A DNA stretch of 64,000 nucleotides from CAVXXB01 sp963765585 (GTDB lineage: Bacteria > Calditrichota > Calditrichia > JAJRVZ01), in assembly GCA_963765585.1 (NCBI GenBank), contig CAVXXB010000008.1, forward strand, positions 682,001 through 746,000, in the 5' to 3' direction. The notes under the pieces were generated by a model. That model ran no database searches. It had not been told where the DNA came from and was given only the letters and a program-made list of their open reading frames with translations. This document shows, piece by piece, positions 1 through 9,388 of the stretch (its first letter is position 1; every line of letters begins with the position of its first letter). The position numbers were made by a program, and so were the translations under genes.

Positions 1-2
1 AT

Positions 3-513
3 GTATATATCAGTATGTTATTTGAGAAAGGGAGTGAAATTGAAGGTGAAATTGAGAGTGAGCCAAGCACACTATTTGATCCTGACTCCGGATTTGATGG
101 CGGGGTCTCATACATACCTTCCACCCATTATATAAAATTACCCCACAAAGCGGCACTTGGTATCATGGCCCGGACGATATATGATTTACAGGTATCATTT
201 ACTGTTGCTGCCATATTCTGGGAACATGTTCATGATAATTATCAGAACCAAATTGAACTTTCAGCAGGTGTTATTTATGATATATCAGAATCATTTGACA
301 TATCGATTGGATTTTACAGCTCGGACTTGAATTCCAGCAGCAATGAATTGTTTTCCCCGGGATTAAACTACAATGTTCATTATCTGGGTGCTGGGTCTGA
401 AATGGAATACCAGTATTATTGATATTCAGATGGAAATTTTAAACAGTGACTTGTTCTCTGCTGAAAAGAGAAAACAAACCCACCTCAAACTCGGATTGAA
501 TTATCAATTTTGA
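3..513 (+). CDS. Outer-membrane beta-barrel protein, C-terminal part (runs off left edge, frameshifted)
   Basis: The reading frame is open from the left edge, so the start lies outside the window. The translation alternates hydrophobic and polar residues in strand-like blocks (IELSAGVIYDI, FDISIGFYS), as in FadL/OmpP1-like barrels. The first frame stops at 422, but changing frame near 382 continues with WVLGLKWNTSIIDIQMEIL and ends LKLGLNYQF at 513. A terminal strand ending in phenylalanine is the usual signature recognised by the outer-membrane insertion machinery, so the true C-terminus is most likely the one at 513 and a one-base indel separates the two parts. The barrel assignment is by pattern; the specific family (FadL-like) is an inference. 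Confidence 0.55.
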
Positions 514-701
514 TTCCTGTCTGTAAGCACAACCGACGATACGCAACAAGCAACAAATCACAAACAAATTTCAATGTTTAAAATTCAATGAGGACACCAT
601 GCGGCTTTATAGTTTTTGATATTGGGAAATTGGTTTTTTGATATTATTTAGGATTTCGATATTCGGATTTAGAATTTCCCGCTGCCGACAGGCAGCGAGC
701 T

Positions 702-778
702 TGGTACCCCAGGAGAGATTCGAACTCCCGACACATGGCTTAGGAAGCCACTGCTCTATCCAACTGAGCTACTGGGGC
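702..778 (-). tRNA. tRNA-Arg (anticodon CCT)
   Basis: Read on the minus strand, this folds as a full cloverleaf: acceptor GCCCCAG pairs with CTGGGGT (G-U at the first pair), D arm GCTC/GAGC, anticodon stem GTGGC/GCCAT with loop TTCCTAA, T arm GGGAG/CTCTC around TTCGAAT, and an encoded CCA end. Anticodon CCT reads AGG arginine codons. It stands alone between the barrel gene and the hybrid kinase. Confidence 0.95.
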
Positions 779-954
779 AAAGTACTTCAGGATCTACATT
801 TTTGAATACGTATAAATATACCCTACAGTCAGCTTTGAGGCAAGTTAGATACGTCCTGAAAAGTGCCAAAATTTTACCACTGATTAGCGACATTTTTTCC
901 GCATGACGACAATTAAGATTCTCCTTGATGGGAAATTATAATTGACTTTGAACA

Positions 955-3900
955 CTATGCCTTGATATTTTTTAAATATGAACTGGGAGATATGCCAAAC
1001 TGCATTTTAAAAAGCCCTGCAAAATAAGACGGATTTTTGAATCCTACTTTAAAGGCAACCTGGGATATATTATTATACCCATGATCAATCAATTCTTTTG
1101 CGGTTAATAATCTTTGCAATCTTAGAAACTCTACTGGAGTCATCCCTGTAAGTGATTTCAATTTTCTAACAATTGATGTGTGACTTATACTCATAAGGTC
1201 ACAAAGTTTGTGTACGTTAAATTCTTCATTTGCCAGATTATCCTGTACAATTTGTAATAGTTGTGTTAATATTCTTTTATCATATGACGACACTGCAATA
1301 TTTTTGGGCAATACCAAAATTCCATCAGAGAATTTTTGTCTCAATCGATCTCTTTGTTTAAAAATGTTATTGACTCGTGTTACTATCTCAATTTTGTTAA
1401 AAGGCTTAGTCAGATAATCATCCGCACCGAATTCCAAACCCTTTAGTTTGTCATTATCCTCCGCTCGTCCTGTTAGTAGGATAAATGGAATATGACTGGT
1501 CTCCTCATTAGATTTTATCTCACGACATAGGGCAAAACCATCCATTTCAGGCATTTTAACGTCACTAATTATCAAATCTGGATGTGTTTTCTGAGCCTTG
1601 GCTAATGCTTCAATACCATTTTTTGCCTCGACAACATGATACTGCTTTTTAAAAATTGAAACAATATATTCACGCATTTCATCGTGGTCATCAACTATTA
1701 AAACCCTCTCATTTACATGATTTAAAATTACCTCAGGTAAGCCTTTGACATAGTCCTCTGTGATTTGGTCTGAATGCGCTGTAAAAGTTGATTCTTCGTT
1801 AATAAAATTGGCATCAAAATGAGCGTCTCCAAGAGGTAGACTAACAATAAATGTTATTTTATCATCATTTTCACTAATAACATTTACCGCACCTTTATGT
1901 AGTTCAGTAAGTTCTTTTACAAGTGATAAGCCAATTCCAGTACCCTCTTTGAAACCATCTATCTGGTAGAATCTATTGAATAATTGTTTGAGATTTTTGG
2001 ATTCCACAACAATGCCTGTATTGGAAACAGCAATATCAATAAACGTATTAGCATTGGCAGTCACGCGGACATCTATATGTTCATTGTTTGGCGTGAATTT
2101 CATGGCGTTCGATAATAGATTATTTATGATAGTGGTAAACTTATCAACGTCGACCCATAAGTAAATCTCAGGCGAAAAAGTTAAAAATTTAAGATCAATA
2201 TTTTTTTGATTGGCAAGTGATTCAAATTGCTCAATTTTAATTCTCAGAAACTGATTTAGTTCAATTTCAGATACATATATTTTCATTTGTTTTGCATCAA
2301 GTTTTGACAAATCTAACAATTGATTTACTAATGAAAGAACATGTTCTGTATTAAAAAGAATTTTTCTACAGGTTTCTTTAAAATTGCTGGTAAATTCATC
2401 GCTAATAATCTCCTTAAGAGGCTCTCTTATCAAGGTTAATGGTGCTCGAAATTCGTGTGAGATATCAGCCAATAATTTTGATTTTAATTGGTTCACTTCT
2501 TTCAGTTGTTCTTTTTCCAGATCATCAATTTCCAACTGATGTCTGAATTTTATTTTCTTTATATGTAGGCGCCAAACTAAGCCAATACTAAATAGTATGA
2601 GTAAGCCATAGATAGCATATGCACCCGATGTCATCCAAAACGGGGGTAAGATAGATATGCTTAGCAATTCTCTTTTAATGCCAACGAGATCGCGACCTTT
2701 TACCTGAAATGAATATTGACCTGCGGGTAGTGCAGAATACTGTGCAGTTATATGATTCGAGTTAATTCTTTGCCAATCCTCATCAATTCCCATGAGACGA
2801 TAAAATGCATTTTTATAAGAAGTATTCAAATAATTTATCAAGGAAAGGTCAATTTGGATTGAATTCTGATTGTACGAAAGTTCAATATTTTTCCTATTCT
2901 TTATAATATTTTTAAAATAATCAGGATTCATATTCTTTTGTGATTGATATCCTATTTTAAAATCTTGAATTACAGGTCGAACTCTATTCTTGAAATTTTC
3001 ATAAGATATTATTATGAAATCATTTTTATTATTCATTGTAAAATTTAAAAGATATTTATGGGTTGGGTTAAGCGGATTTATTTTCATTTCTTGTTTGTAT
3101 TGCATAAAGATATTATCAAGAAGATCTGATTTATATGATTCAAATATTTGCATTTCTGGAAGAGGAGATCGTGATGTGGATAGGTCTGGATATTCCCATA
3201 TTTGCATTACTTTATCGAAACTTATATTTTTATTTTTATAATACCACTCGATAAAGTAATTAATGGATATTTGATAATTTTTTCCATTATTGAAATATAC
3301 AACATTTGTTCGTGAGTTGGCAGAACTTACTCCTAACAAGAATATAAAGAAGTTCTTTCCCTTGGCAACCGGGAAATGCTTTATTATTTTTCCATGAACG
3401 TCAATAAGGCTAATGCCACAACCATAATAAAATATCCAATAATTATTATGCTTATCTTCGTATATATATTTAATCTTATTTGATAAAAGAGAAGATCTAT
3501 TCTCAGTAAATGATATCAAATGCTGCAATTTTTGTGTATCAAAATGATAAAAATATAATCCATCATTACGTGTGCCTAACAGCACCGGCTTATTATCCCT
3601 GTTTGGACTGATATGGACATAGGACACTCTACCCTTAATTTCATTCAATAGTGGTTCTATATTTGCCGTGGTGTCCAGATATATTTTTCTCTTGCTATCA
3701 AACCATAGCAAACCTGACTCCTCAGTAGTTAACCATAATATGTGATCTTGACCTCCATTGGAATTGACATATTTATTTATTTGATAAATATTATTTAATT
3801 TTGATGCGTTTTGATCATCGCTATACTTATACTGCGTAAAAGTTTTAGTCAATTTATCTTTCATTAACAGACCACCGCCACATGTTCCCATCCACGATAC

Positions 3901-4188
3901 CTTATTTTCAGAATTATTCTCCATGTATATGCAGTTAATTTGAGAAATGACTGAAGTACCGTCTTTCTTATAACATGCATGCAAGGTGTTTTTTTGATAC
4001 TCATGAGAATTTCTCTCAATTGAAATTCCGCCACCCCATGTGCCATACCACAAATTACCACTAAGATCAGTACATAAATGAGTTATATAATTATCACTCT
4101 GCTGTGGTAAATCTTGATCAATGAGAAATGAATTTGTCTCTTTAATCAGAATATTGAAATCTCCATTCTTATTAGCCACTACCAGCAA
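955..4188 (-). CDS. Hybrid two-component regulator (propeller/Y_Y_Y/HisKA/HATPase/REC/AraC), C-terminal 1077 residues
   Basis: This is the main part of a one-protein two-component system of the kind that senses glycans in Bacteroidetes-type bacteria. In order: WD-like propeller blades (e.g. LWYGTWGGG near residue 47), a Y_Y_Y domain about 435-510, one membrane segment about 518-543, a histidine kinase with phospho-accepting His578 (DISHEFRAPL), ATP-binding motifs NNLLSNAMKF (689-698) and GTGIGLSL (749-756), a receiver with Asp876 and Lys928, and an AraC-type DNA-binding domain at about 965-1077. The listed 5' end uses a TTG inside the propeller region; it is not a real start. The signal peptide and first propeller blades are encoded in the adjacent upstream fragment (4211-5059) in another frame. 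Ligand and target genes are unknown; no susCD-like locus is visible here. Confidence 0.9.
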   Translation of the reverse strand: MLVVANKNGDFNILIKETNSFLIDQDLPQQSDNYITHLCTDLSGNLWYGTWGGGISIERNSHEYQKNTLHACYKKDGTSVISQINCIYMENNSENKVSWMGTCGGGLLMKDKLTKTFTQYKYSDDQNASKLNNIYQINKYVNSNGGQDHILWLTTEESGLLWFDSKRKIYLDTTANIEPLLNEIKGRVSYVHISPNRDNKPVLLGTRNDGLYFYHFDTQKLQHLISFTENRSSLLSNKIKYIYEDKHNNYWIFYYGCGISLIDVHGKIIKHFPVAKGKNFFIFLLGVSSANSRTNVVYFNNGKNYQISINYFIEWYYKNKNISFDKVMQIWEYPDLSTSRSPLPEMQIFESYKSDLLDNIFMQYKQEMKINPLNPTHKYLLNFTMNNKNDFIIISYENFKNRVRPVIQDFKIGYQSQKNMNPDYFKNIIKNRKNIELSYNQNSIQIDLSLINYLNTSYKNAFYRLMGIDEDWQRINSNHITAQYSALPAGQYSFQVKGRDLVGIKRELLSISILPPFWMTSGAYAIYGLLILFSIGLVWRLHIKKIKFRHQLEIDDLEKEQLKEVNQLKSKLLADISHEFRAPLTLIREPLKEIISDEFTSNFKETCRKILFNTEHVLSLVNQLLDLSKLDAKQMKIYVSEIELNQFLRIKIEQFESLANQKNIDLKFLTFSPEIYLWVDVDKFTTIINNLLSNAMKFTPNNEHIDVRVTANANTFIDIAVSNTGIVVESKNLKQLFNRFYQIDGFKEGTGIGLSLVKELTELHKGAVNVISENDDKITFIVSLPLGDAHFDANFINEESTFTAHSDQITEDYVKGLPEVILNHVNERVLIVDDHDEMREYIVSIFKKQYHVVEAKNGIEALAKAQKTHPDLIISDVKMPEMDGFALCREIKSNEETSHIPFILLTGRAEDNDKLKGLEFGADDYLTKPFNKIEIVTRVNNIFKQRDRLRQKFSDGILVLPKNIAVSSYDKRILTQLLQIVQDNLANEEFNVHKLCDLMSISHTSIVRKLKSLTGMTPVEFLRLQRLLTAKELIDHGYNNISQVAFKVGFKNPSYFAGLFKMQFGISPSSYLKNIKA

Positions 4189-4210
4189 GATTGGTGTGTT
4201 CCAAAGTCAG

Positions 4211-5059
4211 TTATACTTGTGACAGGGCTATCAAAATCATCAAATTATTATTCAATTGATAGTGATAAAACTTTTTTTGCGTGAAATTATACCTATCAAA
4301 CATTCCATTAGCATAGCCAATCCAAAGATCATCAAATATATCTATATACAAACAAGTTACACCGGCACCGGCGGGACTATTTTTGTTATTTTCATCATGT
4401 AAAAAATATTGAATCTGCTCAACTCCATTCGGATCTTTATCAATATTAATCAGACCGTAATTAGTACCAATCCAAATTGCTCCAGATTGAGCCTCTACGA
4501 TAGAACTTATGTGTAAATCAGAAAAATATTTTTTAATGGTGGTATTATTTTTATCATACTTATTATTCTTGAATTTAATTTTATTGATTCCCCGATCCCT
4601 TGTTCCAACCCAAATATATTCATCTCGATCTTTACATATTGCTGTTACATTATTTGAACTAATTGAATTAGGGTCATCATATGAATTGTAATAATGCACA
4701 AATCTTTCGGAGTAAATATCCATTCGGTTTAACCCATTTTGGGTTCCGATCCAAAGATATCCTGTATCATCATAATAGAAGGTGTTTATTGTATCATTAC
4801 TCAGTGAATTCTTATTATTTGGATCATGCCAAAAGTTTACAATTTTATTTCCATCATATTTAGACAGACCGTCTCTGGTTCCAATCCAGGCAACATTATT
4901 TTCATCATGAGTTATGCAGGTCACAAAATCATTTGCCAATCCATCTTTGAAAGTAATAGTAGTTTTTGCATTTGATTTCGAAAAGCAAAACATAATGCAT
5001 AGTAATATTGAAATTAGTTGATAGAGATTATTAGACATATTCATTTCTGAGATATTCAA
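4211..5059 (-). CDS. Hybrid two-component regulator, N-terminal fragment (signal peptide and propeller blades)
   Basis: A 282-residue fragment starting with a hydrophobic signal-like segment (LYQLISILLCIMFCFS) followed by repeated propeller blades, each with a W-I-G-T signature (AWIGTRDGLSKYD, LWIGTQNGLNRMD, IWVGTRDRGINKI, IWIGTNYGLINID). The frame closes at 4211 just before the propeller continues in the 955-4188 frame. Between them a third frame reads DDFDSPVTSITDFG, which fits the missing linker, so two small indels lie in about 4195-4250, one in an alternating AC tract. The intact product would be about 1,365 residues, the usual size of this family. Either the gene is decayed or the sequence has indel errors. 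Confidence 0.85.
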   Translation of the reverse strand: MNISEMNMSNNLYQLISILLCIMFCFSKSNAKTTITFKDGLANDFVTCITHDENNVAWIGTRDGLSKYDGNKIVNFWHDPNNKNSLSNDTINTFYYDDTGYLWIGTQNGLNRMDIYSERFVHYYNSYDDPNSISSNNVTAICKDRDEYIWVGTRDRGINKIKFKNNKYDKNNTTIKKYFSDLHISSIVEAQSGAIWIGTNYGLINIDKDPNGVEQIQYFLHDENNKNSPAGAGVTCLYIDIFDDLWIGYANGMFDRYNFTQKKFYHYQLNNNLMILIALSQV

Positions 5060-5847
5060 TATTTTAAATTTGCTAAAATTTAATTCACAGTCATATCAAA
5101 TTACTACCAGAAATATTGCAAAAATTATCAGATATCTTTCAATTGAGCAGATATGTAAATATAATTTAAATTGAGTCAATACTTGGATTTGAGATGGATA
5201 AATATTACTAAATATATTGAACAATATGAATAGTACCAAAGATATTGATTTTATTTTAAACTTGAGATATAGAAATTTGAATTTTGTTTCGAAATTGCCG
5301 ACTTTAACTTGGATTTATTTGGGATTTAATTTGTGTCGGAGTGAGAGGATTCTATACGCCTGAACCCTGATCATAGACTTCACTCACTCTTAATTAGAGC
5401 AAGTCAGAGATTCTAAGAGCAAAATTCAAATGTCACTGCTCGTAACCTGTCCCAAAACAGTTATAGTCTCTGATTTTGTTACTGTTTTGAAGATCCCGAC
5501 ACAGTCGGGACTGAGTCTACTGGGCAAAGATTCTGTGCAAATTTAAGGTTTCTTATAAAAAAGGTAAAAGAAAAAAAACTTTTGTTTATCATTATAAAAA
5601 TATTTGTTTTGTTTTTAATCATTTTTTCATATAATTATTATGAGTCCCGATTTAATGTAACTTTGATGAACCAGTAGAATTAAACTTTATATTATTATAT
5701 TACCTCTAAAACTTGTTCAACTTTTAGTCTCAGCATACTACTTACAAGATATGCGACATCATAAATAACTAAGTATGCAATAATAAATTTGATCTTTATA
5801 TGAGCATTTGCTCCAGTTAATCATATATTTGGTGGGGGAGAAATAAA
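5060..5847. other. Intergenic region between divergent genes (788 bp)
   Basis: No convincing coding frame. It must hold the promoters of the hybrid regulator (leftward) and of the gene at 5848 (rightward). At 5494-5529 it carries a short stretch resembling pieces of the tRNA-Arg gene at 702-778 (see findings). The rest is very AT-rich and I see no other structure I can support. Confidence 0.5.
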
Positions 5848-6237
5848 ATGCCAATTAAATACGATATTATTGCCGGGAAAAATATTGTAATGGCAGTTGG
5901 TTCCGGTGATATTTCTGCTACGGATATAATCAAGCACCTCGAAACACTTGCTGCAGACGAGAAATATATTGCTCCTATGAAAAAGCTGGTAGATTACAGA
6001 ACTATCCAGAGCATAAATATTTCACAGGACGAAGCGCAAATAATAGCCCAAACAAAGACAAATCTGAATGAAATTTTTTCAGGAGAAAAATGTGCATTTG
6101 TCTCTCCTGGTGACTTGACTTATGGAACATCACGAGTACATCAGGCGCTTACAGATGGTACTGACATTAATACTCAGGTTTTCAGGAACTTCGAAGAAGC
6201 CTTGGATTGGCTCGAGATTACAATTAATCATGGCTAA
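5848..6237 (+). CDS. SpoIIAA/STAS-like small protein
   Basis: A 129-residue soluble protein with the alternating strand/helix layout of the SpoIIAA-like (STAS/SEC14-type) family: an N-terminal strand pair (YDIIAGKNIVMAVGSGDIS), helix, VDYR strand motif near residue 48, and a C-terminal helix with FRNFEEALDWL. Such proteins are often single genes of unknown role. The start is supported by a strong ribosome binding site (GGGGGAG) 8 bases upstream of ATG. It is preceded by a long AT-rich gap and followed by an unrelated membrane gene 223 bp away, so it is probably monocistronic. Family assignment is by pattern only. Confidence 0.6.
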   Translation: MPIKYDIIAGKNIVMAVGSGDISATDIIKHLETLAADEKYIAPMKKLVDYRTIQSINISQDEAQIIAQTKTNLNEIFSGEKCAFVSPGDLTYGTSRVHQALTDGTDINTQVFRNFEEALDWLEITINHG

Positions 6238-6460
6238 CCTGTCGATTTAGTGAACTACTTAGCTTCAAAGATAATTTGGTATAATTATTATGCATTTCGA
6301 TCTTTTATAACTATACAGATTTTTGATATCAACATTTATATAAATACATCACCAATCGATCTTGTTCAAACTATTAAAATCTGAACTACACTTTACTTTA
6401 AAGTGATTCTTTACAAGTTAAATATACAATAGTATAATTAATCCTTATTGGGGAGGAACT

Positions 6461-6838
6461 ATGAATGTTCGTCAGGTATTTCTTTTAATAGCAGCAATTG
6501 GGTTATTTCCGATAGCTTTATCTTATGGACTGGTACCAATAATAAGCCTGGAATATCTTTATGATATATCTGTTTCAGACACAAATACCATCCACATTTT
6601 TCGAGCCGTAATGTGTCTGTATTTGGCTCTTTCACTGTTCTGGATTATTGGCGTATTTAAAGTTCAATATAGACAAGCTGCATTATACAGTCTCATTGTT
6701 TTTATGCTAGGCTTGGCAGCAGGTAGAATTTTGAGTATTATTATAGACGGTATACCCCACTGGTTATTGGGTGTATATGTAATGCTCGAAATTGTTTTTG
6801 GCACACTTGGCATTCTTTTAGTAAAAAAATCAGATTAA
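6461..6838 (+). CDS. DUF4345-like four-helix membrane protein
   Basis: 125 residues with four predicted membrane helices (about 6-26, 45-65, 74-95, 99-121) and a conserved-looking FRAVMCLYLALSLFW segment in helix 2, as in the DUF4345 family. Function is unknown. A good Shine-Dalgarno (GGGGAGGAA) precedes the ATG. Located between the SpoIIAA-like gene and a lipoprotein gene, with separate spacing (223 and 144 bp), so operon membership is not evident. Confidence 0.7.
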   Translation: MNVRQVFLLIAAIGLFPIALSYGLVPIISLEYLYDISVSDTNTIHIFRAVMCLYLALSLFWIIGVFKVQYRQAALYSLIVFMLGLAAGRILSIIIDGIPHWLLGVYVMLEIVFGTLGILLVKKSD

Positions 6839-6982
6839 ATACTATAATTTGTCTGCGAACAATGTAGTGTTTCGGATCACGATCCTGGCTACCGCCAGTT
6901 ACGCCTGAGTCGGTCTGGATTACTGGCATAGCGTTACTCAATATCGGCCCCTCACTTCATAAAAAGATCAGCGAGGTTTAAC

Positions 6983-7897
6983 ATGCAATTTTGCCTCAGA
7001 ATTATTCCAACCATAATTTTGATCACTCTACTACTGAATATTTCTTGTTCCAAAAACGAACAGAGAACGAAACCTTCACAACAGGTTCTTAAGAAATATC
7101 TGGAATGCAGTATGTATACAGATCCCGGTGAATTTGAATATCTGTACGACAGTTTACCCGAATCAATCGAAGATCTATGCGATATTATCAAAAAGCAACT
7201 CATCCATCCATTTGATATTAAAAAATATGGTGGAAGAATCCCTGCGAATCGCCCTGCCGAAGATCGTTCTATTCCAAGTGTCAGGCTCATGCTTAAAGAG
7301 CTTCTTGCACGCGATGGTAATGGCCTCAGCTCATCACGACAGCCGGAGAACAGGTTGGTGGTTGCTTGTGTTCATCATAGTTTATTACTAGCTTCAATAT
7401 TACGCCACCAGGGGGTCCCTGTCCGGCTCCGAGCGGGAAATGCAAAATACATCAGTGATGATGACAGAGTACGAGTCAGTCATGCTATTTGTGAAGTTTG
7501 GGATGCACATCGCAACGTCTGGTTTCTGGTCGATCCGGACCGGCATAGAATTGATTTCAATCCCCGGGAATTCGAGTTTGCTAGTGAAACCTGGCAAAAA
7601 TTAAGAACTCAAACCATTAAGAAAAAGTATTACATATCACGGTATGAGTCGGTTGATCAGGCAACGGCCCATCTTTTATGTCTTGATTTATCCTATGTCG
7701 TTGGTGTGGAAGAACCATATTGGGATGATCCACCCATAGTAACCAAAATTGATAATAGCCTCAAAGATATTTCAGATACTGAACTGCAGTTACTGGACAA
7801 AATTGCTGCTTTACTCAAAGACCCGGACCAACATTTGGATAAACTAATAAATACCAAAGCTGATAACAATTCTTTAAATCACAACAGAGAATTATAA
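6983..7897 (+). CDS. Transglutaminase-like lipoprotein
   Basis: 304 residues. The N-terminus is a lipoprotein signal peptide ending in the lipobox LNISC, so the mature protein is likely anchored in the envelope. The central part has the transglutaminase-like triad layout: Cys in VVACVHHSLLLASILR (near residue 130), His in VSHAICEVWD (near 165) and Asp in FLVDPDRH (near 181). The family includes cysteine peptidases and isopeptide-forming enzymes; the substrate cannot be told from sequence. The start ATG follows a GAGG motif. The C-terminal third is unremarkable and low in known motifs. Confidence 0.75.
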   Translation: MQFCLRIIPTIILITLLLNISCSKNEQRTKPSQQVLKKYLECSMYTDPGEFEYLYDSLPESIEDLCDIIKKQLIHPFDIKKYGGRIPANRPAEDRSIPSVRLMLKELLARDGNGLSSSRQPENRLVVACVHHSLLLASILRHQGVPVRLRAGNAKYISDDDRVRVSHAICEVWDAHRNVWFLVDPDRHRIDFNPREFEFASETWQKLRTQTIKKKYYISRYESVDQATAHLLCLDLSYVVGVEEPYWDDPPIVTKIDNSLKDISDTELQLLDKIAALLKDPDQHLDKLINTKADNNSLNHNREL

Positions 7898-7945
7898 ATA
7901 TTTTATTTTTTTGTCAACACTATAGTTTCATAGGAGGAAATCCTG

Positions 7946-8047
7946 ATGAGATGTCCATGTTGTGAAATAGAACTTGAACTGGAAGAAAGTGAAGTTATTG
8001 CAAAAAAATATACTTACCCGAGATGTAATAAAATGGTTGAATTTTAA
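7946..8047 (+). CDS. Small zinc-ribbon-like peptide (33 aa)
   Basis: A 33-residue frame with a near-perfect ribosome binding site (TAGGAGG, 9 bases upstream). It starts MRCPCCEIELELEESE and ends YPRCNKMVEF. The CPCC knuckle, acidic middle and second cysteine near the end resemble LysW-like or other mini zinc ribbons, but the second knuckle is missing one Cys (PRCNK instead of PxCG/C), so metal binding may be altered. Too short for standard gene finders. It lies directly after the transglutaminase-like gene. Confidence 0.5.
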   Translation: MRCPCCEIELELEESEVIAKKYTYPRCNKMVEF

Positions 8048-8211
8048 AGTAAATCATAAATTTATTTTTGCCTATTCTGCATATTTTTAATATTTTTATA
8101 TGTGCGTCTGGAAATTTAGCATATTGTGTTAATCACCTGCACCTTTTTCAAAACTATTCTTGAAGATATTTCTTATATAATTTTACACAATTTAGGTTAG
8201 CTGGAAATTAC

Positions 8212-8868
8212 ATGAATAAGTCAATTCGTATCTTTATTGCGGATGATAATCGTCTGTTGCGGGAAGGTCTGGCTACCATGCTGGCTGAAATTAAAGATCT
8301 GTCCGTGGTCGGCATGGCCTCGACCGGCACTCAAGCGCTGGATCAAATTAATAACCTGCTCCCGGATGTGGCATTGATCGATATCGGTATGCCAGATAAG
8401 GACGGGCTCGATGTCACCCAGGTCCTGTATAAAAAATCACCCACCGTAAAAGTGATTATCCTCGGCATGCCCGATCTCACCGATGAGATCATGTCCTGTA
8501 TTGAAGCCGGCGCCTCCGGATATGTGCTTAAGGAAGCCTCATTTGACTATCTTGTTGAAAGTATTCGCTCAGTGCAACGCGGCGAATCGTTTTGCTCTCC
8601 GCGTATGGCTGCTTCCCTCTTTTCGCGTGTGGCCGAACTGGCAGGAGAAAAAATACCTGAAAGTTCGGTAAAACTAACCCCGCGCGAGGTGCAGGTCATA
8701 AAAAAAATCGCGGATGGTTTGTCCAATAAGGAGATTTCCGCCGCATTATTTATTGAAGAACAAACTGTAAAAAACCACATTCACAATATTCTGGATAAAC
8801 TGCAACTTCATAACCGCCTGGAAGCCGTGCAATACGCCCGTGAAAGAAAATTATTGAACAATAAATAA
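8212..8868 (+). CDS. NarL/LuxR-family response regulator
   Basis: 218 residues: receiver domain (acidic pair Asp11-Asp12, phospho-acceptor Asp57 in LIDIGMPDKDG, Lys in GYVLKEA near 108) and a C-terminal LuxR helix-turn-helix (LTPREVQVIKKIADGLSNKEIS... TVKNHIHNILDKL). The Thr/Ser that normally follows the fourth strand (usual form VLT/S) is replaced by Gly in IILGMPD, which could affect switching. No histidine kinase is adjacent. Base composition is visibly richer in G and C than the neighbouring genes. A 12-base palindrome (AGTACTAGTACT) lies just downstream at 8889-8900. Confidence 0.9.
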   Translation: MNKSIRIFIADDNRLLREGLATMLAEIKDLSVVGMASTGTQALDQINNLLPDVALIDIGMPDKDGLDVTQVLYKKSPTVKVIILGMPDLTDEIMSCIEAGASGYVLKEASFDYLVESIRSVQRGESFCSPRMAASLFSRVAELAGEKIPESSVKLTPREVQVIKKIADGLSNKEISAALFIEEQTVKNHIHNILDKLQLHNRLEAVQYARERKLLNNK

Positions 8869-9056
8869 GACCCGCCAACCATTTATCAAGTACTAGTACT
8901 ATTAGGCACCAAATCCGGCAAAGATTCACGAAACTCATAGTCCTTCCCTGGACCATTTTTGATCCCCTATGTCTATAGCCTTCCTGGTATAACTGTCTAA
9001 ATTGTAACATATTTCATTTTAGATACAGAATCGCTTCTCACATAATTTAGAATGTA

Positions 9057-9380
9057 ATGGAAGCATCAGAAATCAAAAAATTATATGTTGACAGAAAAAC
9101 ACTTCAATTAAAGCAATGGGATCGGGTAATAGCAAAATTAATCCTGATGGCAAAACAGGAGGATAACAAATCTAAAAAAGATCTGTTGCACCACATCAAA
9201 AAAATTAACATAAAAATAACCAGAATTGAAAGGAAACTCAAAAAATTGAGAGAATCTGGAAATCAAAATTGGTTCAACATAAAATCCGATATAGAAATTA
9301 AATGGAAAGATCTCCGCAAAGTAATCTTAAAAGGTTCTGCCAAAGCCGGTCAGAAAAATTCAACCGTTCCCCTTGAATAA
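9057..9380 (+). CDS. Coiled-coil, sll1863-type stress-response-like protein
   Basis: 107 residues, highly charged and almost entirely helical, with heptad-like spacing (LQLKQWDRVIAKLILMAKQ; IKKINIKITRIERKLKKLR) and a late FNIKSDIEIKWKDLRKVI segment. This layout matches small coiled-coil proteins of the sll1863 stress-response type, but the match is by pattern. It precedes the receiver-like gene by 8 bp, so the two are probably cotranscribed. No signal peptide. Confidence 0.55.
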   Translation: MEASEIKKLYVDRKTLQLKQWDRVIAKLILMAKQEDNKSKKDLLHHIKKINIKITRIERKLKKLRESGNQNWFNIKSDIEIKWKDLRKVILKGSAKAGQKNSTVPLE

Positions 9381-9388
9381 AATACAAT

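Noticed and set aside
955..5059. Polysaccharide utilisation locus
   Set aside because: The hybrid regulator suggests one, but no susC/susD-like or glycosidase gene is adjacent; the GH2 gene is nearly 58 kb away.
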